From Gephyromycinifex aptenodytis (GTDB lineage: Bacteria > Actinomycetota > Actinomycetes > Actinomycetales > Dermatophilaceae), in the NCBI RefSeq assembly GCF_012277275.1, contig NZ_CP051155.1, positions 992,001-1,056,000 of the forward strand: a DNA stretch of 64,000 nt, read 5' to 3'. The notes under the pieces are model-generated. The model did not search any database, was not told where the DNA came from, and saw nothing but the letters and a program-made list of their open reading frames with translations. The translations under genes were made by a program, and so were the position numbers. Of this stretch, positions 54,634 to 63,704 are shown piece after piece. Position 1 is the first letter of the stretch, and each line of letters begins with the position of its first letter.

Positions 54634-55985
54634 GATTGGGCCCCCTGGGAGGGGATGGTCTGTAAAACATCGCGTTCCCGACGGCCCAGCGCCTGACCCA
54701 ACGCCGCGACGACGGCCGGGTCGAAGCGATCGGCTTGGCGTGCCAACGTGTCGACCGCGTCGTGCAGTGCCACCCCCGATTCCTGGACTTCGATGATGCG
54801 ATCGGCGGCATCGGCCACGGCCAGAATGCGCGAAAGCAGCGGGATTTCTTCTCCGCCTAACCCGCTGGGCCCGCCTTTGCCGTCCATGCGCTCAGCTTGG
54901 TGACGGATGGCGGTAGCTGCCTGGGCTAGGAAATCCACCTTGGAGACAACTTCGTAGGCAGCGGCCGCGCGATCTTGGGCGCTTCGGGGTTACTCGGGTG
55001 CAGGCAGGTCTGATTCCACAACACAACCGTCAGCCGATCCGATCGCGTGCAGCATGGCCGCGTATCTGAGCACCCGCAGTTGTCCGGCGCGCAAACCCAA
55101 CTGGTTGCCGATAGCTTCGGCATAGGCTCCGACCCGGTCAGCGTGCGCGGCGCCTTGCGGACCGGTCCCGGCATCGACAAGTGTCTCCAGGATTCGGCGG
55201 TGCGCGCGTTTCTCTTCGGCGTACTGCGCGTGAATCCACCGGGTCACCAGCAGCGGCGCCGTAATGAGCAGGGCCGCCAGCGGACCTACCCTGCCGGGCA
55301 CCCACAGCACAGCCAGGATGAAGGCGATGACTCCGTGCCCCAGGTACAGCGGGATCGTGTAGATGAGCGATTCGACGACGAGAGAGCGCACTTCGCCCGC
55401 CGTCGGGGCCCGCATCAGCAGCAGGACCGTCAGGTTTGCAGCGAACAGCGCGGCGTCGGCAGCCAACAGCGGGAGCAGCACATGCTCGGTGAGGCTGGGC
55501 ACGCTGGTGCCGATGGCCACCCAGCCACGCTGGGTCTGCACCGCTAGGGCCCCGTCCACGGCCAAGGCACCTCCGGCGATCCGGTAAGCCACCGCCGCGA
55601 CCGCAGTGCTGAAGGCAATCATCGCTGCGTTGAACAGGTGGTCACTGGACCATCGGTGGCGAGCATCGAGGAGTGCTGCGCCGACACCGGCGAGCACCGC
55701 CCCGACGGGCCCGAGCAGCACCAGCGACCCCAACAACACCACAGCGGTGAAGGAGAAGGCCACGTGCTCTTCGGCTGCCCGGGTCCGTAAGCCGGCGCTC
55801 GCGGCGCCCATGACCAACATGATCACCAGCGGCAGGGCGTGGTCGAGCCCGAACGCTACCCCGCGGGCCGCGAAGACGGTCAGTGCGGCGCCGAGAACCG
55901 AGATCGCGACGGCTACCCGGAACAGCGTCGAGCGCCCTCCCCCGGCTTTGGAGCGGGAGCGGGCGCTCGATCGTGGCGTACTCAT
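54630..55985 (-). pseudogene. Membrane HD-GYP-like gene interrupted by an in-frame TAA
   Basis: The frame starts at ATG 55985, encodes about 331 residues (several membrane segments, then KRAHRRILETLVDAGTGPQG and LRVLRYAAMLHAIGSADG), and meets TAA at 54990-54992. The same frame then continues without a shift for 119 codons, reading [20 protein letters not shown], then [20 protein letters not shown] and [20 protein letters not shown], to a TGA at 54630. These are the second half of an HD-GYP domain, so the full protein would be 451 residues. The key motifs are degenerate: HD is HA (MLHAIG), HHE is QAE and GYP is GGP. It may be a pseudogene, a two-protein gene, or a readthrough case. The downstream paralogue overlaps its end by four bases. 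Confidence 0.75.
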
Positions 55986-55999
55986 GGAGCCTCGCCGAT

Positions 56000-56838
56000 G
56001 CAGCGGTGACCCATTGAACTGAGCAAGCCTGCTGCGCAGCGGCCGAGGGACTTCATCCCCCGATCATAGGCTCAACTCAAACTGCTGAGTGATACCACCA
56101 GAAACGGGATGTGGGCGCTGCCGAGTGGTACCACCAAAAGCGCGATGAACTCATGACGACTCCTTAAGTGCCTCTTGACGTTCTCTTGACTCGCGTCCTG
56201 CACCAACGGGATTCGCATCCCCCGTCCGATGGCTGCAGGGAGGTTTGGGAAGGGGTAAAACGCGACGAAGCTTGTTCGAATGATCACCTCGAACAACTTC
56301 CACAATAGCCGCGAAAACCCTTTGGAACCAGTTTGTTTGGCGAATTTGCCAGGTATTTAACAATGATTGCCTTGAATCCATTAGGAACACTCGTCCAATT
56401 CGTTCGTCCGATTTGGACGCCCATTCAAGACACTTAACTGGTTACTCAAGGTAAAGAATTCATGGGGATGTTTAATAACGACCGCGCCCGCCGCGTTACC
56501 TGCCCGCGGGCGCCCGTGCACACGCAGCCCCCCCCCGACACCGGCGCAGGCCGGTCGCCGGGGCCGTGGCAGAGCCGGAGCCTGCGGCCTCAGCTGTCGC
56601 AGCCATCCCCCAGCCGACCCAGGAGCCCTTCAGCGGTCTGTGGACGCAGCAGGACCAGCGCTGGGGACCCCGGTTGCCTCAGCGAGCCTCCCCGGCAGAG
56701 CCCAGCAACATCACTTGCCCCCGGCCGCAGAGGCCACACCGGCCGGCTGATTCCTGCTCCGCACCGGGCTTGTGCGACGATGAACCGACAAACGGGGCCC
56801 CCAGGGTGCCCCACCCATCGACGACAAGGGAGCACGGG
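56000..56838. other. Longest gene-free stretch, partly low GC
   Basis: About 840 bases with no convincing gene. From about 56150 to 56460 base composition drops well below the surrounding sequence. It contains an imperfect inverted repeat (56268-56279 with 56289-56299) and a shorter one (56392-56398 with 56413-56419). The open frames here are short, lack ribosome sites, and give unrecognised products. Confidence 0.6.
56063..56147 (-). promoter_or_regulatory. Operator-like tandem repeats and a -10 box upstream of the HD gene pair
   Basis: Two 29-bp direct repeats (56083-56111 and 56119-56147; 24 of 29 identical, 36-bp period) each centre on GTGRTACCAC: GTGATACCAC at 56089-56098 and the perfect palindrome GTGGTACCAC at 56125-56134. 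On the minus strand TATGAT (56063-56068) follows, and the first repeat covers the position of a -35 element. The layout suits a regulator controlling the HD genes that start at 55985. The bound protein is unknown. Confidence 0.5.
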
Positions 56839-56913
56839 ATGAGCAAGCGCGCCCGCAAGCGTCGTTCTCGCAAGGGCAACGCCGCCAACCATGGCCGTAA
56901 GCCCAACGCCTGA
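56839..56913 (+). CDS. 50S ribosomal protein bL37 (AURKAIP1/COX24-type), 24 aa
   Basis: The tiny Arg/Lys-rich protein MSKRARKRRSRKGNAANHGR plus KPNA matches the actinobacterial large-subunit protein bL37 in length, basic composition and the (N/H)GKRPNA-type ending. AGGGAG lies six bases before the ATG. It sits next to rsrA/sigH, its position in mycobacteria. A strong hairpin follows its stop. Annotation pipelines easily miss it because of its size. Confidence 0.92.
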   Translation: MSKRARKRRSRKGNAANHGRKPNA

Positions 56914-56928
56914 GCGCACAGGCATGCA

Positions 56929-56966
56929 GAACGGGGCCCCACCGCAGTAGCGGTGAGGCCCCGTTC
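56929..56966. terminator. Bidirectional terminator between bL37 and rsrA
   Basis: A 17-bp stem with one mismatch (56929-56945 with 56950-56966, four-base loop), followed on the plus strand by TTGTTG. Confidence 0.85.
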
Positions 56967-57004
56967 TTGTTGCCGGCAGCAAGTCTCCGGAGCTGCTGAG
57001 GGCG

Positions 57005-57271
57005 CTAGTTGTCCGTGATCTGCACCGAGACGGTCGTGATGCGAGCCAGAATCTGCATCCGCAGCGTGGTCGGCGCCGGCTGGCAGGCACATGAGCGACG
57101 GACCAGAGCTTTCAGGACGAGATCACGCTCGTACTCATCCAGACAGGAACCGCACTCATCCAGGTGCGCTCGCAGCCGTTCGCAGTCCTGAGCAGTCATT
57201 TCCGAGTCGATGTATTCGTAGACGCGCAGGTTGAACTCGGAACAGTCGAAGGGGCTCTCTGCAGCGCTCAT
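57005..57271 (-). CDS. rsrA: Zinc anti-sigma factor RsrA/RshA
   Basis: An 88-residue redox-sensing anti-sigma factor that holds SigH inactive until disulfide stress releases it. The zinc-binding HxxxCxxC motif is H36-C40-C43 ([10 protein letters not shown]), with C10 (PFDCSEF) as the fourth ligand position and a further Cys pair in RRSCACQP. Its ATG overlaps the sigH stop by four bases, so sigma and anti-sigma are made in a fixed ratio from one transcript. Confidence 0.95.
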   Translation of the reverse strand: MSAAESPFDCSEFNLRVYEYIDSEMTAQDCERLRAHLDECGSCLDEYERDLVLKALVRRSCACQPAPTTLRMQILARITTVSVQITDN

Positions 57272-57909
57272 CGCTTCGCCTCCGCTGCGCTGTAGCCGCG
57301 CTCGACCGCGTAGTCGGTGAGCAGTTCACGCAACTGGCGCCGACCGCGGTGCAACCGGGACATGACAGTGCCGATGGGGGTCTCCATGATTTCGGCGATC
57401 TCTTTGTAGGCAAACCCCTCGACATCGGCCAGGTAGACAGCCAACCGGAAGTCCTCGCCGAGTTGGGCCAAGGCCCGCGTGACGTCACTGTCGGGAAGGT
57501 GGTCCAGCGCTTCGACCTCGGCCGAGCGCAACCCACGCGAGGTGTGTGATTCAGCCCGCGCCAGTTGGTAGTCCTCGACCTCGGCGGCATCCGACTCCAA
57601 CGGCTGGCGCTGCTTCTTGCGGTAGGAGTTGATGTAGGTGTTCGTGAGAATCCGGTACAGCCACGCTTTGAGGTTGGTCCCCGGCTTGTACTGGTGGAAG
57701 GCCGCGAAAGCTTTGGTGAACGTCTCCTGGACCAGGTCCTCGGCGTCGGAGGGGTTGCGCGTCGTGCGCAGAGCGGCGCTGTACAACTGGTCAAGGAAAG
57801 GCATCGCCTCCGCCTCGAAACGGGCTGCGCGTTGCGCAGGCGTCTCAGTTGTGACGTCGACGACGTCAGGCACAGGTGGGACCTCGACAGGAGCAGCGGA
57901 ATCGTTCAT
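57268..57909 (-). CDS. sigH: ECF sigma factor SigH/SigR
   Basis: A 213-residue ECF sigma factor for the thiol-oxidative and heat stress regulon. Region 2 reads [20 protein letters not shown] and [20 protein letters not shown]; region 4 reads [20 protein letters not shown] and [18 protein letters not shown]. The ATG at 57909 gives a short acidic leader ending [20 protein letters not shown]. The frame is open for 46 more codons upstream, comparable to the longer SigR' form of Streptomyces, but the mapped-by-eye promoter makes the very first codons unlikely to be transcribed. It forms an operon with rsrA. Confidence 0.95.
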   Translation of the reverse strand: MNDSAAPVEVPPVPDVVDVTTETPAQRAARFEAEAMPFLDQLYSAALRTTRNPSDAEDLVQETFTKAFAAFHQYKPGTNLKAWLYRILTNTYINSYRKKQRQPLESDAAEVEDYQLARAESHTSRGLRSAEVEALDHLPDSDVTRALAQLGEDFRLAVYLADVEGFAYKEIAEIMETPIGTVMSRLHRGRRQLRELLTDYAVERGYSAAEAKR

Positions 57910-58045
57910 CGCCACCCAGGGTAGTCCCCGCAGGTTGGTTTCACTGCCTGAGCCCGGTGCGCTCACCCCTACCGGCTCCGGTCGCACTCCCGTCAACAGC
58001 ACGTTGCCTCCATCCCGCGACGCTGCGTAGCGCCTCGCGGTGGTC

Positions 58046-58073
58046 AACCGTGAGCAGTGCCCCGCGCATTCCC
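58046..58073 (-). promoter_or_regulatory. SigR/SigH-type promoter upstream of sigH
   Basis: On the minus strand GGGAAT (58068-58073) and GTT (58046-58048) are separated by 19 bases, matching the SigR/SigH consensus GGGAAT-N18/19-GTT. It lies about 135 bases upstream of the sigH ATG and indicates positive autoregulation. Confidence 0.7.
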
Positions 58074-58080
58074 GCGAGAG

Positions 58081-58806
58081 CTACCCATTCTGAGTGGAGT
58101 TGTCCACACCCTGCCCGGGCTCGGCGGCGTTCTGGGCCGGTAGGACTCTGCCCAACCAGAGCCGCGCAGCCTGCACCACATCGCTGACGTCGCTGGAGAA
58201 GGAGTGGTCGCCAGCGACCTGCACCACTTGGCGCCGGGTACCGTCGGGGGTCCTCTGCACCGCCACCCCCAACGCACCGGCAACATCCGCGGCAGAGCCG
58301 AAGGCGTCCCGATGTCCTTGCACCACCAGCAGTGGCTCCGGGATCAGCAGTTCGGGAAGTCGGCTGGGCCCGGTGCCGCCGCCTCGACGGGCAGGCACCA
58401 GCGGGAAGGCCAGCGCAAGGACGCCAGCGGCGCCGACCTCAGGCGCGGTCCGGCAGGCCACCCGCGCGCCCGCGCTGCGTCCCCCGACGATCAGCGGCCC
58501 CGGCACGGCTCGCCGGCCCCCGGTGATCTTCTCCAGCACGGCGACCCATGCCTGGTCCAGGTGAGCCGGTGGCGCTGCGACGCGGCGCCCGGCGACCCGC
58601 CAGGGCTGTTCCACGAGCCCGACGAGGACGCCTTCTCGACTCAACCGGGTCAGCGCCAACAGATCGGCGCTCCAGGCGCTGCCGCCTGCGCCGTGCCCGA
58701 GCAGGAGCGTGCCGCGGACGGGGCCGCGCGGCCACCACAAGCTCACCCGCGCCGGCCCGCGCGGGGTCGAGACGGTGCGCCGGCTGCGGGCCCCTGGCTG
58801 GTTCAC
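58081..58806 (-). CDS. Alpha/beta hydrolase family protein
   Basis: A 241-residue hydrolase related to the dienelactone-hydrolase-like KANL3/Tex30 group: LLLGHGAGGSAWSADLLALT forms the oxyanion-loop region, the nucleophile elbow is VGGRSAGARVAC (G-R-S-A-G), a late aspartate is in VVQGHRDAFG, and the catalytic histidine is in VVQVAGDHSFSSD. Substrate unknown. The GTG at 58806 overlaps the stop of the upstream SRAP gene by four bases (GTGA), so the two are translationally coupled. The longer frame upstream lies inside that gene and is rejected. It ends just before the sigH promoter. Confidence 0.87.
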   Translation of the reverse strand: MNQPGARSRRTVSTPRGPARVSLWWPRGPVRGTLLLGHGAGGSAWSADLLALTRLSREGVLVGLVEQPWRVAGRRVAAPPAHLDQAWVAVLEKITGGRRAVPGPLIVGGRSAGARVACRTAPEVGAAGVLALAFPLVPARRGGGTGPSRLPELLIPEPLLVVQGHRDAFGSAADVAGALGVAVQRTPDGTRRQVVQVAGDHSFSSDVSDVVQAARLWLGRVLPAQNAAEPGQGVDNSTQNG

Positions 58807-59645
58807 TCCCCCAGCACCTCTGCGGTCATCGGGTCGATCACGCCGACCAATTCCTCCCGGCGCAGCGGGCGCAGCAGCTCCGGGCCGTTGGCTCGGGAGG
58901 ATCCGACGCGTCGATCCACCGGGTATGCCTCGAATCGTCCGGGGTTGGTGTAGCCGAGTAGGGCGGCGACGGTATCGGCGTCGGTGACCTCCGGATCCAG
59001 CCAAGTAGCCCAGTGCTCCGGTTCCAGGACGAGCGGTTGCCGGTCATGGATGCGGTCCAGCCCCGGCTCGGCCGCGGTGGTAACGATGGTGAAGGTCGTC
59101 AGCCAGGAGAGCGGATCGGCGGGGTCTTGACTGGGGTCTCGCCAGAACTCGTAGAACCCGGCGAACGTCAACGGGGTGTCGTCGCTGCGGTGCATGAAGA
59201 AGGGTTGCTTGCGCGGTTTGCCCTTCTCAAAGGCTGTCGGGCTGACTTGCCACTCATACCAACCGGTGGCGGGGATCAGGCAGCGACGCGACCTGGCTGC
59301 AGCCCGGTAGGAGGGCTTCCCAAGGGCGGTTTCGGCACGCGCGTTCGTCATGCGGACCCCCACTTTGGGGTCTTCGGCCCAGGAGGGCACCAGCCCCCAG
59401 GTGAGCAGCCGCAACTGGCGGATGGGTTCGGCCTGTGCTGAATGGGTGCCGGATTGCCGGGGAAGACGGGTCAGCACCACGTGTGCCGCTTTGGAGGGCG
59501 CGATGTTGTAGTCGGGAGCGCCCGGCGGGGGCTCCTGCGGGGTCAGCAGCGCAGAGCGGATCGGTTCGCCAGTGTGATCTTCCTGGATCTGCATGGCCTG
59601 GATCAGTTCATCACCGGAGGCGCTCGCCGCATACCTGCCGCACAT
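58803..59645 (-). CDS. SRAP (YedK/HMCES) family abasic-site shielding protein
   Basis: A 280-residue SRAP protein that covalently caps abasic sites in single-stranded DNA through Cys2. It has the invariant N-terminus MCGRYAASASGDELI, the Asn region PDYNIAPSKAAHVV, RMTNARAETALGKPSYRAAA, the glutamate in CLIPATGWYEWQ, and the histidine in RIHDRQPLVLEP. Mycobacteria have the homologue (Rv3226c) in the same place between aroA and sigH. It is upstream of the coupled hydrolase. Confidence 0.95.
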   Translation of the reverse strand: MCGRYAASASGDELIQAMQIQEDHTGEPIRSALLTPQEPPPGAPDYNIAPSKAAHVVLTRLPRQSGTHSAQAEPIRQLRLLTWGLVPSWAEDPKVGVRMTNARAETALGKPSYRAAARSRRCLIPATGWYEWQVSPTAFEKGKPRKQPFFMHRSDDTPLTFAGFYEFWRDPSQDPADPLSWLTTFTIVTTAAEPGLDRIHDRQPLVLEPEHWATWLDPEVTDADTVAALLGYTNPGRFEAYPVDRRVGSSRANGPELLRPLRREELVGVIDPMTAEVLGE

Positions 59646-59782
59646 GATTGATCAGCATAGGGGCGCTCGGCGCGTCCGACTATGCCCGCCACCGGCCCGA
59701 CGCACTACCGTAGAACACGATCGGTGACGTGAACGTTGTCCGTGCACGCACCTGATCGACGATTCCGAACAAGGAGAGCCAT

Positions 59783-60271
59783 ATGAACCTCGTCCGACGT
59801 TGCGCCCGCCCCATGCTCGCCGCCGTCTTCGTCACCGGTGGCGTCGATGCCCTGCGTCACCCCGGCAAGCGCACCGAGATGGCTGCACCGCTGGTGTCCA
59901 AGGTGGCAGACCTCACGGGGCTGCCCGAAGACCCCGAGCTCATGGTGCGCGCCAACGGCGCCACGATGGCGCTGGCCGGGTTGATGCTGGCTACCGGTCG
60001 GATGCCGCGGGTGGCCAGCACCCTGCTCGCCGCTTCGCTGATACCTACGACTGTGGTCGGGCACCCGTTCTGGAGCGAGCAGGACCCGCAGGCACGTAAG
60101 GCCCACCAGATCCAGTTCAGCAAGAACCTCAGCCTGCTCGGTGGGGTGCTGCTGGCAGCGGTAGACACCGCGGGCAAGCCCGGGCTGACCTGGCGCGCCC
60201 GTAACGCCGCGCATGCAGCACGGCGTGAGGCACGTTTGGCCACGGCCAACGCCAAGCTGGCGCTGAGCTGA
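59783..60271 (+). CDS. DoxX family membrane protein
   Basis: A 162-residue integral membrane protein with about four hydrophobic segments, including [57 protein letters not shown] and [11 protein letters not shown], the layout of DoxX proteins. In mycobacteria DoxX works with SodA and a thiosulfate sulfurtransferase in oxidative stress; here it is simply upstream of aroA, with 17 bases between. AAGGAG lies six bases before the ATG. The C-terminus is a basic Ala-rich helix ([16 protein letters not shown]). Confidence 0.88.
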   Translation: MNLVRRCARPMLAAVFVTGGVDALRHPGKRTEMAAPLVSKVADLTGLPEDPELMVRANGATMALAGLMLATGRMPRVASTLLAASLIPTTVVGHPFWSEQDPQARKAHQIQFSKNLSLLGGVLLAAVDTAGKPGLTWRARNAAHAARREARLATANAKLALS

Positions 60272-60288
60272 CCGAGCTGAGGGAGATC

Positions 60289-61623
60289 GTGACCCTGCCC
60301 GACCCGTGGCCGGCCCCCTGCCCGGACCGTCCGATTGAGGCGACCGTGGCACTGCCGGGCAGTAAGTCGCTCACCAACCGATTCCTCGTCCTGGCGGCCT
60401 TGGCCCAGGAGACGTCACGGCTGCGCACCCCGTTGCGCAGCCGTGACACTCTGCTGATGGCCCGCGCGCTCCAGGCGCTGGGAGCACAGGTGCGCGACGC
60501 TCGCAGCGAGACGGCTGTGGCCGAGAGGGCGCTGGGGGCTTCATCAGAAACCGGCTCGGACTGGGTGGTAGAACCAAGGCCACTGCGCGGCGACACCCAC
60601 ATCGACTGTGGTCTAGCTGGCACCGTGATGCGGTTCCTGCCCCCGGTGGCGGCGCTGGCTGACGGGCCGGTGCATTTCGACGGCGACGAGGTCGCCCGCC
60701 TGCGCCCGATGGCAGCAGGCTTGGCCGCGCTGAGCGAGCTCGGGGTCAGCGTGCACGACCACGGCACCCCCACCCTGCCCTTCACCGTGCTCGGACGCGG
60801 GAGGGTCGCCGGTGGCCGTGTCGTGCTGGACGCCTCGGCAAGCTCCCAATTTGTTTCTGCCTTGCTACTGGTCGGCGCCAGGTTCGACGAGGGCATCGAG
60901 ATCGTCCACGACGGCCCGCCGCTGCCCAGCCTTCCCCATATCGCGATGACGGTCTCGGTGTTGCGCCAATGCGGCGTCGAGGTCGAAGACAGCCACGCCG
61001 ACCGTTGGTCGGTAGCCCCGGGCGGAATCCACGCCCTGGATGTCGAGGTCGAACCGGACTTGTCCAACGCTGCCGCCTTCTTGGCCGCAGCGATGGTCAC
61101 CGGTGGCCGGGTCAGCGTGCCGGGCTGGCCGGATCACACCACCCAGGCAGGAGACGCCATACGCGACATCTTCGATGCGATGGGCGGCGAGGTGTCCCTG
61201 GCCCGCGAGGGGCTGACGTTGAGCGGACCCGAACAACCCAGCGGTCTGGACGTGGACTTGCATGATGTCGGCGAACTCACCCCTGTTGTGGCTGCCGTCG
61301 CTGCACTGGCCGACTCCCCGAGCCGGTTGCGTGGCATCGCGCATCTGCGCGGACATGAGACCGACCGTCTGGCGGCTCTGGCCGAGCAGATCGGCGCGCT
61401 AGGCGGTCAGGTCCAGATCGAGGACGACGGGCTCCGCATCAACCCGCGACCCCTCCATGGCGGCACCGTCTCCTCCTACGCGGATCACCGCATGGCGATG
61501 TCCGCGGCGGTGCTTGGGCTCGCGGTGCCCGGGGTCTACGTTCATGACATCGCCACCACCGCCAAGACTCTGCCCGACTTTCCCGGCATGTGGCGGCAGA
61601 TGCTCCAGGGGAACCAGCGATGA
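60289..61623 (+). CDS. aroA: 3-phosphoshikimate 1-carboxyvinyltransferase (EPSP synthase)
   Basis: Sixth step of the shikimate pathway: joins shikimate-3-phosphate and phosphoenolpyruvate. The 444-residue protein shows the substrate lysine motif [93 protein letters not shown] and [28 protein letters not shown] instead of NAGTAMR is usual in actinobacteria. GTG start follows GAGGGAG. Its stop overlaps the rsgA start by four bases (ATGA). Confidence 0.97.
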   Translation: MTLPDPWPAPCPDRPIEATVALPGSKSLTNRFLVLAALAQETSRLRTPLRSRDTLLMARALQALGAQVRDARSETAVAERALGASSETGSDWVVEPRPLRGDTHIDCGLAGTVMRFLPPVAALADGPVHFDGDEVARLRPMAAGLAALSELGVSVHDHGTPTLPFTVLGRGRVAGGRVVLDASASSQFVSALLLVGARFDEGIEIVHDGPPLPSLPHIAMTVSVLRQCGVEVEDSHADRWSVAPGGIHALDVEVEPDLSNAAAFLAAAMVTGGRVSVPGWPDHTTQAGDAIRDIFDAMGGEVSLAREGLTLSGPEQPSGLDVDLHDVGELTPVVAAVAALADSPSRLRGIAHLRGHETDRLAALAEQIGALGGQVQIEDDGLRINPRPLHGGTVSSYADHRMAMSAAVLGLAVPGVYVHDIATTAKTLPDFPGMWRQMLQGNQR

Positions 61624-62663
61624 GCGGCGGCTCGGGGCGCCCGGCCCGCTCCTATGACGAACGGGATGTGCGTGTTCGTCCGAGTCGGCGTGGTTCTCGT
61701 CCCCGCAGCAAGGACCGGCCGGCGCACGCCGATGCGGTCCCGGGGACCGTCCTGACCATCGACCGCGGTCGTTACACGGTGGCTGTGCAGGATCGGGTGA
61801 TCTTCGCGATGAAGGCTCGGGAGTTGGGTCGCAAGAGTGTCGTCGTGGGCGACGATGTCGGGTTGGTCGGCGACCTGCGCGGCGGGCCCGACTCGCTGGC
61901 CCGCATCGTGCGGATTCATCCGCGGCGTTCGGTGCTGCGTCGCACCGCTGACGACACCGACCCGGTGGAGCGGATCATCGTGGCCAATGCCGACCAGCTG
62001 GCTATCGTCACGGCGCTGGCCGAGCCCGAACCCCGCCCGCGGATGATCGACCGCTGCCTGGTCGCTGCCTACGACGCGGGGATGGACCCGCTCCTGGTGC
62101 TGACCAAGGCTGACCTGCAGGCGCCCGACGCACTGCTGGCGACCTATGCGCCGCTGGAGGTTCCCTACGTCGTCACCAGTCTGGTCGGGGGCGCCGCTCG
62201 GACACCGGGTGACAACAGCGAGGACGTCACTGGTTCGTTGCGTGAGTTGCTGCGCGATCGCGTCACCGTGCTCGTCGGACACTCCGGGGTGGGCAAGTCG
62301 ACTCTGGTCAACGCGCTGGTGCCCGGCGCCGCCCGCACGACCGGTGTCGTCAATGACGTCACCGGTCGTGGTAGGCACACCTCCACCTCGGCGATTGCGC
62401 TTCCCCTGCCGGGCGGCGGCACGATCGTGGACACCCCCGGTATCCGTTCTTTCGGCCTGGCCCATGTCGATCCGCGCGGTTTCGTCGATCACTTCCCCGA
62501 ATTAGCGGAAGGAACCGATGAATGTCCGCGTGGTTGCAGCCACGACGAACCCGAGTGCGGCTTGGACGATTGGGTCGCCGCCGGTCACGCGGGCGCGGCC
62601 GGCCCCGCCCGGCTCGATTCGCTGCGGCGTTTGTTGCGCGCCCGTTCCCGCCCCGAGGCCTGA
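61620..62663 (+). CDS. rsgA: Ribosome small subunit-dependent GTPase RsgA
   Basis: A 347-residue circularly permuted GTPase that checks late 30S assembly. The G motifs appear in permuted order: G4 LVLTKADL, G1 [15 protein letters not shown], and G3 [11 protein letters not shown]. An N-terminal OB fold ([20 protein letters not shown]) and the C-terminal zinc knuckle [18 protein letters not shown] complete it. The first roughly 35 residues are basic and disordered. Translationally coupled to aroA, as in many actinobacteria. Confidence 0.96.
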   Translation: MSGGSGRPARSYDERDVRVRPSRRGSRPRSKDRPAHADAVPGTVLTIDRGRYTVAVQDRVIFAMKARELGRKSVVVGDDVGLVGDLRGGPDSLARIVRIHPRRSVLRRTADDTDPVERIIVANADQLAIVTALAEPEPRPRMIDRCLVAAYDAGMDPLLVLTKADLQAPDALLATYAPLEVPYVVTSLVGGAARTPGDNSEDVTGSLRELLRDRVTVLVGHSGVGKSTLVNALVPGAARTTGVVNDVTGRGRHTSTSAIALPLPGGGTIVDTPGIRSFGLAHVDPRGFVDHFPELAEGTDECPRGCSHDEPECGLDDWVAAGHAGAAGPARLDSLRRLLRARSRPEA

Positions 62664-62748
62664 GTTCTCGGCTGGGAGCCGAAAACGCCGGCACCAAGAG
62701 AGCGAGCTTGCCAGGACAGAACCGACTCGGCAGTGAAACGATGGGCAG

Positions 62749-63582
62749 ATGTCGAAGAACCGCATGAAGAAGTCGCTCTACGAGGCCGAGCTCTTGCGTC
62801 TGCAGCAGCAGCTGGTGGAGATGCAGCAGTGGATTAAAGAGAGTGGGCAGCGCCTCGTGGTCATCTTCGAGGGGCGAGACGCCGCAGGCAAGGGCGGCTC
62901 GATCAAGCGGATCACCGAATACCTCAACCCGCGCACCGCCCAGATCGTGGCGTTGCCCGCACCCACCGAGCGGCAACAGACGCAGTGGTATTTCCAGCGC
63001 TATGTCGAGCACCTGCCGGCAGCCGGGGAGATTCGCCTGTTCGACCGCTCCTGGTACAACCGCGCCGGCGTCGAGCGCGTCATGGGGTACTGCACCAGCG
63101 ATGAGTACCGCCGCTTCCTGCGTCAGTGCCCCATCTTCGAACGCATGCTCATCGAAGACGGCATCATGCTGCGCAAGTACTGGTTCTCGGTCAGCGACGA
63201 CGAGCAGGTCAAGAGGTTCGAGTCGCGGTTGACCGACCCGATGCGGCGCTGGAAGCTCTCGCCGACCGATTTGGAGTCCCTCACCCGCTGGGAGGACTAC
63301 AGCCGCGCCAAGGACGACATGTTCGTGCACACCGATATTCCGGAAGCCCGCTGGAATGTCGTGGAAAGCAACGACAAGCGGGCCGCGCGGATCAACATGA
63401 TCGCCCATCTGCTGAACTCGGTGCCGTACGAGCATGTCGAGCAACCCAAACTGAAACTGCCCAAGCGCCCACCCTCCACGGGGTACAAGCGCACCGACCG
63501 CAGTCTGCAACTCGAGGTACCCAACCACGCCGCGTCGGTCGAGAACGGCGAGCACCTGCCGTATCAGGACCCCGAGGAGTGA
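62749..63582 (+). CDS. ppk2: Polyphosphate kinase 2
   Basis: A 277-residue PPK2-family P-loop kinase that transfers phosphate between polyphosphate and nucleotides. Walker A is EGRDAAGKGGSIKRI (about 42-55), the lid and Walker B region read RLFDRSWYNRAGVERVMG with D99, and DPMRRWKLSPTDLESLTRWE with YSRAKDDMFVHTD are family blocks. It is single-domain (class I), so it is expected to act on nucleoside diphosphates; the direction cannot be read from sequence. A hairpin terminator follows. Confidence 0.94.
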   Translation: MSKNRMKKSLYEAELLRLQQQLVEMQQWIKESGQRLVVIFEGRDAAGKGGSIKRITEYLNPRTAQIVALPAPTERQQTQWYFQRYVEHLPAAGEIRLFDRSWYNRAGVERVMGYCTSDEYRRFLRQCPIFERMLIEDGIMLRKYWFSVSDDEQVKRFESRLTDPMRRWKLSPTDLESLTRWEDYSRAKDDMFVHTDIPEARWNVVESNDKRAARINMIAHLLNSVPYEHVEQPKLKLPKRPPSTGYKRTDRSLQLEVPNHAASVENGEHLPYQDPEE

Positions 63583-63590
63583 CCCTTTGG

Positions 63591-63622
63591 TGTCGCGGGG
63601 CCACACCGGTGCCCCCGCGACA
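63591..63622. terminator. Hairpin after ppk2
   Basis: A 10-bp stem (63591-63600 with 63613-63622) around a loop that can pair further (CACCGGTG). Placed eight bases after the ppk2 stop. Confidence 0.65.
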
Positions 63623-63704
63623 CAGCTGGGCGTCGATGAACAGGGGCGCGTAGCAAACGGATCGGCTCGCGCCGCTGACGGCGTGGGGGCGATAACGTGG
63701 GGCC

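Noticed and set aside
56151-56390. 79-codon minus-strand frame in the low-GC region
   Set aside because: No ribosome site, no family features, and it overlaps a competing frame of similar length; cannot be supported as a gene.
56462-56842. 126-codon plus-strand frame before bL37
   Set aside because: Pro/Arg/Ser-rich translation typical of non-coding GC-rich DNA, and its end runs into the bL37 ribosome site.
58807-59004. Upstream extension of the alpha/beta hydrolase
   Set aside because: It lies inside the SRAP gene in another frame; the GTGA-coupled start at 58806 is better.
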